Source: JAENVT01 sp963805445
GTDB taxonomy: Bacteria; Actinomycetota; Acidimicrobiia; Acidimicrobiales; Ilumatobacteraceae
Direction: 5' to 3'
Length of the DNA stretch: 64,000 bases
Assembly: GCA_963805445.1 (NCBI GenBank)
Contig: CAWDUI010000012.1
Location: forward strand, 1 to 64,000
Shown here: in pieces, positions 57,148 through 64,000 of the stretch
Layout: each line of letters starts with the position of its first letter
How positions within the stretch are numbered: position 1 is the first letter of the stretch
Made by a program: the position numbers and the translations under genes
The notes under the pieces: generated by a model
The model's database searches: none
The model's input: only the letters and a program-made list of their open reading frames with translations
Told to the model about the DNA's origin: nothing

Positions 57148-57501
57148 CTACGAGGCGATGGGCGCCTGCAACTCGTCGCGGACCGCGGTGGTCAACGAGC
57201 GGCGAGCAACCCAGTCGGCCTCGATCTCCAGCGGGATCCTCAGGTAGGCCCCATGATGGTCTCGACCACGTAGGCGCCACAACGCGTAAGGCCCCAGGTA
57301 TCGAACAGCGAAGCCGACGACACCGAACCGCTTCCATTGGCGCACGTGCACGAGTTCGTGACGCAGCAGATACGGCGAGGCCTTCCCGCGTCGCACGATC
57401 ACCAGCGACCCGATCGTGATGCCATCGGCGCCCTTCGGCACGGGGCCGCCCTCCCACAGGCGATACCCATCGCGGCGTTCGATGCGATGTTCGATCGGCA
57501 C
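57148..57501 (-). CDS. Small HExxH-motif protein
   Basis: A 117-residue protein with the zinc-protease-like motif RHELVHVRQWKRFG (HExxH at about 48-52) and a downstream Glu in PLEIEADWVARRS that could be the third ligand. This is the minimal gluzincin pattern (as in DUF4157-like domains), but no prodomain or signal peptide is seen. Whether it is an active peptidase is unknown. It lies 22 bases downstream of the thioredoxin-like gene on the same strand and 102 bases before comEA. Confidence 0.7.
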   Translation of the reverse strand: MPIEHRIERRDGYRLWEGGPVPKGADGITIGSLVIVRRGKASPYLLRHELVHVRQWKRFGVVGFAVRYLGPYALWRLRGRDHHGAYLRIPLEIEADWVARRSLTTAVRDELQAPIAS

Positions 57502-57523
57502 GATCAGACCCTAGCCGGGATCG

Positions 57524-58237
57524 TCAGTAGAGACGGGTTGTCAACTGCTTGCGATAGGTGGCAGTGCGTGGGTCCTCAGGGCCCATGAGCTCGAGAATGT
57601 CGACGAATTGCTGGCGCGCCTCGTCATCGCCTTTCACCTTGTCGAGCAGATCCGCCAATCGAGAGTCGTAGTCGTCGGTCGCCAGGGTCGGCTCGGTACT
57701 GACCCGCGCCGCCGCGGCCACCTTGCGTGTGCGATCGGTCTCCGGGATCCGGGCCAGGTAGCCGAGCGCCTCGTCGGGCTCGCCCCGGGCGACCAGCATC
57801 TCGGCGAGGCCGACGATGGCATCTTCATTGCCCGGCTCCAGTTCCAGCACTGCCCGGTATGCGCCTTCGGTGCCTTCGGCCATCAACGACGCGACCGTGC
57901 GCTCGGCTTCGGAGGGCAACAGGTTGGCGACGAACTCTTCGATCACGTGCTCTGGATGGGCGCCCACAAAGCCATCGACGACTTCGCCCTTCTTCAGCGC
58001 ATACACCGCCGGGATCGACTGCACTTGGAACGCCTGAGAGACGCCCGGATTCTCGTCGACGTTGACCTTGACCAGCACGACCTGACCATTGGTCGCATCG
58101 GTGACCTTCTCGAGGATCGGGCCGATCGTGCGGCACGGGCCACACCAAGGGGCCCACAAGTCGACGACCACCGCGGCGGTGTTCGAACGGTCGACGACCT
58201 CTGTCTGGAATGTTGCGTCGGTGACATCGATGGCCAT
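57524..58237 (-). CDS. Thioredoxin-TPR co-chaperone (CnoX/YbbN-like)
   Basis: A 237-residue protein. The N-terminal thioredoxin domain (about 5-110) has the active site WAPWCGPCRTIGP, then a tetratricopeptide-like helical region (about 115-237) with EAERTVASLMAEGTEGAYRAVLELEPGNEDAI. This fusion is typical of CnoX (YbbN), which protects chaperone substrates from oxidation. The ATG at 58237 begins MAIDVTDATFQTEV. It is divergent from the phosphotransferase gene with a 33-base gap. Confidence 0.9.
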   Translation of the reverse strand: MAIDVTDATFQTEVVDRSNTAAVVVDLWAPWCGPCRTIGPILEKVTDATNGQVVLVKVNVDENPGVSQAFQVQSIPAVYALKKGEVVDGFVGAHPEHVIEEFVANLLPSEAERTVASLMAEGTEGAYRAVLELEPGNEDAIVGLAEMLVARGEPDEALGYLARIPETDRTRKVAAAARVSTEPTLATDDYDSRLADLLDKVKGDDEARQQFVDILELMGPEDPRTATYRKQLTTRLY

Positions 58238-58270
58238 GTGGGCACGATACCGGGATACCGTACGGGCAGC

Positions 58271-59306
58271 ATGAACGAGGTGCCGGGCATCCATGTTGAA
58301 CGGGTCACAGCGTGGCTCGAGGCCAACATCTCCGGGGCTCGCGGCCCGTTCGCCTTCGAAGTCATCGCCGGTGGGCACTCCAACCTCACGTATCGCGTGG
58401 TGGGCGCCGACGGCACCGCCTACGTCTTGCGGCGACCTCCGTTGGGGCACCGCTTGGCGAGCGCCCACGACATGGGTCGCGAGCACCGCATCATCGCCGG
58501 ACTGCAACGGTCAGCCGTGCCGGTTGCCCCCGCGCTCGGTCTGTGCCGCGACGAAAGCATCAACGATGCACCGTTCTACGTGATGGGCTTCGTCGATGGT
58601 CACGTCGTGCGCGATCGTGTCACGGCGGAAACGGCGTTGACCCCATCGGCGCGGCGGCACGCCAGTGAATCGCTCGTCGACACGATGGCCGCGATCCACG
58701 CGGTCGATCTCGAGGCATGCGGTCTGGCCGATCTCGGCAAGCACGAGGGGTACATCGCTCGCCAACTCAAGCGTTGGTATGGCCAGTGGAACGACCAGAA
58801 GACACGTGACGTACCGGCCATCGATCGGGCCTTCGAGGCACTGTCACAGCGGATTCCCGAGCAGGGCCCGGCCACACTGGTGCACGGCGACTATCGGCTC
58901 GACAACTGCATCGTCGGCGACGACGGGGCGATCCGCGCCGTGCTCGACTGGGAGATCTGCACGCTCGGCGATCCGATGGCCGACGTCGGATTGCTGCAGG
59001 TGTACTGGACCGGCCCGGGCGACGAGGCGTCGGCATGGGCCGCTACGGCGACCACCGCCGATGGCTTCCTGGATCGTCACGAGCTGATCACTCGCTACGC
59101 GTCGATCAGCGGGCGCGACATGTCGCAACTTCCCTTCTACGTCTCGTTCGCCTACTGGAAGCTGGCGTGCATCCTGCAAGGGCGTCTACTACCGATACCT
59201 GGGTGGCGCACTGGGGTCACGCGACCCCGCCGAGCTCGAGCCGTTCGTGGTGCAGATCGACGGCGCGGCGGCGAGGGCAGCCGAGTGCCTGGAGGGACTG
59301 TCATGA
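58271..59306 (+). CDS. Phosphotransferase (APH family), frameshifted
   Basis: A kinase-like phosphotransferase of about 344 residues of the type found next to acyl-CoA dehydrogenases. Features are the ATP-loop area FEVIAGGHSNLTYRV, the catalytic loop LVHGDYRLDNCIV (HGDxxxxN) and the metal site VLDWEICTLGDP. The frame breaks near 59183: an extra G (GGG for GG) prevents CILQG from joining VYYRYLGGALGSRDP, which continues to the stop at 59304-59306. The homopolymer again indicates sequencing error. The substrate is unknown. The stop overlaps the next start (ATGA). Confidence 0.87.
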
Positions 59307-60179
59307 CCGAGCCGTACGTGTTGCACGAACCGTTGCCGACGCTCGACCAACCGGTCATGGTCGTGATGCTCACCGGTTGGATCGATGCCAGCGCCGCGGC
59401 CGCCTCGGCCATGGCCACCGTGCAGGAGGAATGGTCGGTGCGACCGCTGGCCACATTCGACGGTGACACGTTCATCGACTACCGAGCCCGCCGACCCACG
59501 ATGGAACTGCGCGAGGGCGTGAACGTCAGGCTGCTGTGGTCCGACATCGAGCTCCATGTCGGCCGCGACTCGGAAGGCCACGACGTGCTGACACTCAGTG
59601 GGCCCGAGCCCGACTCGCAGTGGCGAAGGTTCGCCGATTCGGTCTCGACGTTGGCCGTCGAACTGGGTGTGCGCCAGATGGTCGTCCTCGGCGCATACCC
59701 GTTCGCCACGCCCCACACCCGCGACCCGCGGCTGTCGAGCAGTTCGCCCTCGGCCGACGTCGTCGACCAGCGTCGCCTACCTCAAGAACTCCGTCGACGT
59801 GCCGGCAGGCATGGGCGCCGTGCTCGAGCACGCGTTCACCGACAAGGGAGTGCCGTCGTTGGGCATCTGGGCGCAAGTGCCGCACTACGTCAGCGCAATG
59901 AGCTACCCGGCCGCCACACTGGCCTTGTTGAACGGCCTGCACGAGGTGGCCGGGCTCGTGGTCGACGCAGCAGCGATTCGCCAGGAGACCATCATCCAAC
60001 GCCAGCGCCTCGACCAGTTGGTGGCCAGCAACGACGAGCACCGCGCCATGGTCAGCCAGCTCGAAGAGCTCTACGACCAAGCCCAGCAGCAGACCGATCT
60101 GTTGGGCACCGGTGGCATGCCGACCGGCGACGAACTGGCCGCCGAGTTCGAGCAGTTCCTGCGCGACCAGGACACCTGA
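59303..60179 (+). CDS. PAC2-family (proteasome assembly chaperone-like) protein, frameshifted
   Basis: A protein of about 291 residues of the PAC2 family. The first part MTEPYVLHEPLPTLDQPVMVVMLTGWIDASAAAASA and the later LSGPEPDSQWRRF are typical, as is the C-terminal half with ILEHAF-like VLEHAFTDKGVPSLGIWAQVPHYVSAMSYP. The frame breaks near 59760, between PSADVV and SVAYLKNSVDVPAG. The C-terminus is a helical, glutamine-rich coil. Actinobacterial PAC2 proteins are near proteasome-related or fatty-acid genes; the role is unclear. The ATG lies in the stop codon of the phosphotransferase gene. Confidence 0.82.
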
Positions 60180-60210
60180 CACTCACACCGTCGGGAGTAC
60201 GGTCGGCGCC

Positions 60211-61233
60211 ATGAAAGTCGACGGAGGGGTCAGCAACGAGCTCGGCAAGGCGGCAGCAAGCGCCAAAGAGACCGAGGCAGCGGGATACGACGGGGCGTGG
60301 TCGGTGGAAACGGCTCACGATCCATTCATGCCCCTGTTGCTCGCCGCAGAGCACACCGAACACTTGGAGCTCGGCACCTCGATCGCCGTCGCCTTCGCCC
60401 GCAATCCGATGACGTTGGCGAACATCGGATGGGACCTCCAGGCATTCGCCAAGGGGCGCTTCATCCTCGGTCTCGGCAGCCAGATCAAGCCGCACATCAC
60501 GAAGCGGTTCAGCATGGAGTGGAGCCATCCGGCGCCACGCATGCGCGAGATGATCCTCGCCATCCGGGCGATCTGGGACACGTGGCTGAACGGCACACCG
60601 CTGGCATTCCGCGGCGAGTTCTACACACACACGTTGATGACACCGTTCTTCACCCCCAACCGCACCGACCTCGGCGACTTCGGTGTGCCGCGGATCTTTC
60701 TGGCCGGCGTCGGCGAGATGATGACCGAGGTCGCCGGCGAGGTGTGTGACGGGTTCATCTGTCACGGGTTCACCACCGAGCGATACCTCCGTGAGGTCAC
60801 CGTGCCGGCCCTTGCTCGTGGTCGTGCCAAGGCGGGCAAGACGATGGAGGGGTTCGAGATCGTCGGGCCTTCGTTCGTCGTGACCGGCAACAACGAAGCC
60901 GAGACGGCGGCGGCCGAAGCCGGCACCCGCCAGCAGATCGCGTTCTACGGCTCGACCCCCGCATACAAGGGCGTGCTCGAACTGCATGGATGGGATGGCT
61001 TGCACGAGGAGCTCAACGCGCTCTCCAAGAAGGGTGGCTGGGTCGAGATGGGCAACCTCATCACCGACGACATCCTCAACACCTTCGCCGTCGTCGGCGG
61101 ACCCGAGCAGATCGCCCCCGAACTCCTGCGTCGCTACGGCGACGTCATCCAGCGGATCAGTTTCTACGCTCCCTACAAGAGCGACCCGGATCGCTGGCGA
61201 GGCGTGCTCGCCGCCCTCCAAGCGGCTCCGTAG
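60211..61233 (+). CDS. LLM-class (F420-dependent) oxidoreductase
   Basis: A 340-residue luciferase-like monooxygenase-fold enzyme. The TIM-barrel segments ETEAAGYDGAWSVETAHDPF, LGTSIAVAFARNPM, KGRFILGLGSQIKPHI and GEVCDGFICHG match the F420-dependent LLM group of actinobacteria; use of F420 rather than FMN is inferred from relatives. The ATG at 60211 starts the first strand. It follows the PAC2 gene by 31 bases and may be co-transcribed. It converges on the AMP-ligase gene. Confidence 0.9.
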   Translation: MKVDGGVSNELGKAAASAKETEAAGYDGAWSVETAHDPFMPLLLAAEHTEHLELGTSIAVAFARNPMTLANIGWDLQAFAKGRFILGLGSQIKPHITKRFSMEWSHPAPRMREMILAIRAIWDTWLNGTPLAFRGEFYTHTLMTPFFTPNRTDLGDFGVPRIFLAGVGEMMTEVAGEVCDGFICHGFTTERYLREVTVPALARGRAKAGKTMEGFEIVGPSFVVTGNNEAETAAAEAGTRQQIAFYGSTPAYKGVLELHGWDGLHEELNALSKKGGWVEMGNLITDDILNTFAVVGGPEQIAPELLRRYGDVIQRISFYAPYKSDPDRWRGVLAALQAAP

Positions 61234-61285
61234 CCCGAGTCGAGTGTCTCAGGCCCACCTCGGTGCCTTGGAGCACTCGGCTGGG

Positions 61286-62990
61286 TCAGACGAGGTCGAG
61301 TGATTCCTCCAGGTACAACTCGCGGCACTTGGCCCGCTGCAGCTTTCCCGAGGAGGTCTTCGGCAGCGTGCCGGGCTTGACCAGCATCACGTCACGCGGC
61401 GGCAGCCCGCAGACCTCGAGCGTGCGATGGTGCACCGCCTCACGCACCAGCGGCGGATCGTCGGTTCGCACCTCGGCGACCACGACGACGCTCTCCTTGC
61501 CCTTGTACCCCTCGACACCGAAGGCGATCACGTTGCCCGCCCGGACACCTTCGAGGGAGGCGCAGGCCCGCTCGATGTCTTCGGGAAAGACGTTCCGGCC
61601 TCCGACGATGATCACGTCCTTGATCCGCCCACACAGCACCAACTCACCCTCGATGATGTACGCCAGGTCGCCGGTGCAGAGCCACCCGTCGTGGAACAGT
61701 GCGGCGGTCGCATCGGGTCGCTTGTAGTAGCCGGGGGTGACCGACGTGCCGCGCAGCAGCAGCTCGCCGACATGACGCTCGGGCAGCTCGACTCGGGAAA
61801 TCGGATCGACGACCCTCATCTCGAGTCCCGGCACCGCCGTGCCGAGGCGGGGTATCCGTCGCACGTCGAGCTCTTCTTCGGCGTCGGCGAGATCCAAGGG
61901 CTTGGCAATGCGGTCACGTTCCAGCACGACCCGATCGACCGAGTCGCACACCATCCCGCGGTGACGAGGCGGGAACACACCACCGATCGCCAGCTCGGCC
62001 ATGCCGAACGCCGGGAACACGCTGCCGGGCTTGAAGCCGAACGGTGCGGCGGCCTCGACGAACGCCTCGACCGCCTTCGGGTCGACGGGCTCGGCACCGC
62101 TGAGCGCCAGGGTGAGCTGCGACAGATCGAGGTCGTGCATCCGACCGAGGGCGCGGGTGGCAAGAACCCACGAGAAGTTCGGCCCGGCGGTGGCCGTGCC
62201 GCCGCCAGTCGCTGATCCACTGCATCCAGTTGCCCGGCTTGGCCAGGAAGTCCTGCGGCGCGGCCTGAACCAGCTGGCACCCGTTGGTCATCGGGATCGA
62301 CAAGAACCCGACCAGGCCCATGTCGTGGTACAGGGGCAGCCACGACACCATCACCTCGGCCTCGTCGAGCTCGGCAGCGGTACACGAGGCATCGATGTTG
62401 GCGGCCAGGACACGGTCGGGGATCATCACGCCCTTGGGCTCGCTGGTCGAGCCGCTGGTGTACTGCAGGATGACGAGCCGCTCGGGATCGTGCGACGGGA
62501 TCTCCAGCTGATCTCCCGACGGCGCGGTCGACGAGCCGGGCAGCACGCTTGCCATCAGTTCGATCGGCGGATCGCCGGGGGCGTGCTCGTAGAAGGCGGC
62601 CAGCAACTCGTCGACCAAGACGAGCTTGGCATCGCCGTGGCGGATGCGACCCCTGGTCGAATCGATGAAGGCGTCGAGCGAACCCATCCGCATCGGCAAC
62701 GGCAACACCATGCTGGCGATGCCGGCCAGCCAGCACCCTTGGATGATCGTGATCAGCTGCCGAGAGGTCGGACCGAGGATCGCGACGTGGTCGCCGGGGA
62801 CCAGCCCACGGGCCTGCAAGGCGGCGCCGACGACTCGGGCCTCGTCGTGGATCTCCCGCCATGGAACGAACGAATCGCCTTCGGTCGGCGCCACCGACGG
62901 CCCGACGAAACGCACGCCGGTCGGTCGATCAGCAGCGGCGATGATGCGGTCGACGATGCCGACATACTGCGACCCGGTTGGCGAAGACAT
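61286..62990 (-). CDS. Fatty-acyl-AMP ligase-like enzyme (FAAL type), frameshifted
   Basis: An adenylating enzyme of about 567 residues. The P-loop is LQYTSGSTSEPKGV, then VSWLPLYHDMGLVGF, TLALSGAEPVDP, WLCTGDLAYI and the C-terminal PKTSSGKLQRAK with the acyl-transfer lysine. The SWLPLYHDMGL segment is characteristic of the FAAL/FadD32 subgroup, which activates fatty acids as acyl-AMP, often for polyketide or lipid assembly. The frame breaks near 62205, after NWMQWISDWRRHG. The ATG at 62990 was chosen because the N-terminal domain starts there. It is divergent from leuS. Confidence 0.87.
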
Positions 62991-63038
62991 GATTTGCCAC
63001 CGTAGTAGCGACGCGACGCATCGTAGAATCTTTGGAAT

Positions 63039-64000
63039 ATGACATCGGCTCCCACCACTCCCGACGATGCCCCGAAGTTTCGGTACACCGGCGCCTCTGG
63101 CGCAAGAGATCGAGCTTCGCTGGCAGGATCGGTGGGAGGCTGACGGCACGTTCGAGGCGCCGAACCCGGCCGGGCCGCTGGCCGACCCTGCACGGATCGC
63201 CGGGCGGCCGAAGATCTTCGTGCTCGACATGTTTCCCTATCCCTCCGGCACGGGCCTCCACGTCGGCCATCCCCTGGGCTTCATCGGCACCGACATCTAC
63301 AGCCGATACAAGCGGATGACCGGCTTCAACGTGATGTACACGATGGGCTTCGACGCCTTCGGTCTGCCCGCCGAGCAGTACGCCGTCGAAACCGGTCAGC
63401 ACCCGGCCATCACCACTGCCGCAAACGTGACCAACTATCGCCGCCAGCTGCGGCGCCTCGGCCTCAGCCACGACGCCCGCCGCAGCATCAGCACCACCGA
63501 CCCCGGCTACTACCGCTGGACGCAGTGGATCTTCCTGCAGATCTTCAACTCGTGGTACGACACCGAAGCCGGCAAGGCCCGCCCGATCAGCGAGTTGATC
63601 GCGCAGTACGAATCCGGCGACGCGGGCGACGGCGGACGGTCGGGCGTGGGCTGACCTGTCGCCGGCAGAGCGCAACGTGGTCGTCGAGGGGCACCGCCTG
63701 GCCTACGTCAGCGACGCTCCCGTCAACTGGTGCCCGGGCCTCGGCACGGTCGTGGCCAACGAGGAGGTCACCGCCGACGGTCGCAGCGACCGCGGCAACT
63801 TCCCGGTGTTCAAGCGCAACATGCGCCAGTGGATGATGCGGATCACCTCGTACGCCGACCGCCTGATCGCCGATCTCGACCTGTTGGAGTGGACCGACGC
63901 CATCAAGGCGATGCAGCGCAACTGGATCGGCCGCAGCGACGGCGCTTCGGTGCACTTCGCCTCGCCGGCCGGCCCGATCACGGTCTTCACGACCCGCCCC
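63039..64000 (+). CDS. leuS: Leucyl-tRNA synthetase, 5' part, frameshifted
   Basis: The N-terminal third of a class I leucyl-tRNA synthetase; the rest lies beyond the window. The catalytic HIGH motif is HVGH in FPYPSGTGLHVGHPLGFIG, followed by TMGFDAFGLPAEQYAVETGQHP and SYADRLIADLDLLEWTDAIKAMQRNWIGRS, leading into the editing domain. The frame breaks near 63090 (FRYT to APLAQEIELRWQDRW) and near 63625 (after YESG, the other frame reads ATADGRAWADLSPAERNVVVEGHRLAYVSDAPVN). An essential single-copy gene cannot carry these, so they are errors in the sequence. Confidence 0.95.

Noticed and set aside
57608..58270. N-terminal extension of the phosphotransferase frame
   Set aside because: The frame is open upstream of 58271 only because it mirrors the thioredoxin gene; the protein family begins at the ATG at 58271.
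1..64000. Search for CRISPR arrays, transposases, integrases, rRNA and prophage genes
   Set aside because: No regularly spaced repeats, DDE/serine/tyrosine recombinase motifs, rRNA sequence or phage structural genes were seen.

Overview
The window is GC-rich DNA from an actinomycete-type bacterium, most likely class Acidimicrobiia (Ilumatobacter-like). That placement is inferred from overall gene content and not from a search. The supporting signs are frequent GTG/TTG starts, a BldD homologue, SARP/BTAD proteins, nSTAND NTPases, an F420-type LLM oxidoreductase, a FAAL-type AMP ligase, a type II NADP isocitrate dehydrogenase and HrcA/CIRCE control of dnaJ. At least 15 single- or two-base frameshifts break otherwise intact genes, including the essential leuS and holA, and where readable several lie in homopolymers. 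They look like sequencing or assembly errors, so frameshifted genes are annotated here as whole genes with the break point given.

Layout. 1-9.0 kb: end of an acyl-CoA carboxylase beta subunit, a small membrane protein, a LacI-like-sensor/PAS/GGDEF/EAL protein, citrate synthase, then a tightly overlapped operon of response regulator, histidine kinase and membrane-anchored sulfite-oxidase-fold molybdoenzyme. 9-22.8 kb: general metabolism (quinone oxidoreductase, PEP-utilising enzyme, isocitrate dehydrogenase, acyl-CoA dehydrogenase, lytic transglycosylase lipoprotein, MBL hydrolase, DMT transporter, aldo/keto reductase, DinB polymerase, ferritin-like protein, zinc alcohol dehydrogenase).

22.8-34.4 kb is the most unusual region. 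Two paralogous proteins of about 1,720 residues each carry SARP DNA-binding domain, BTAD, Ser/Thr kinase, nSTAND ATPase, one transmembrane helix and a C-terminal beta-propeller. They flank a gene for an exported Lon-type (S16) serine protease. Both kinases have the same 17-bp upstream element (16/17 identical) at the same distance from a -10-like hexamer and from the start codon, which suggests shared, perhaps auto-regulatory, control.

34.5-41 kb: secreted proteins and lipoproteins of mostly unknown function, including an RTX-repeat protein, and a cupin. 41-63 kb: a conserved housekeeping stretch with tRNA-Val, hemW, bldD, rsmE, dnaJ, hrcA (with CIRCE), photolyase, phosphatase, two MFS transporters, lepA, rpsT, holA, comEC, comEA, a thioredoxin-TPR co-chaperone, a phosphotransferase/PAC2/LLM oxidoreductase run, a FAAL-type ligase and the start of leuS.

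Cyclic di-GMP is a theme: one predicted diguanylate cyclase with a degenerate EAL domain lies in the same window as a BldD homologue that keeps the four charged residues of the c-di-GMP motif. No CRISPR array, transposase, prophage or rRNA was found, and no gene-free stretch exceeds about 240 bases.
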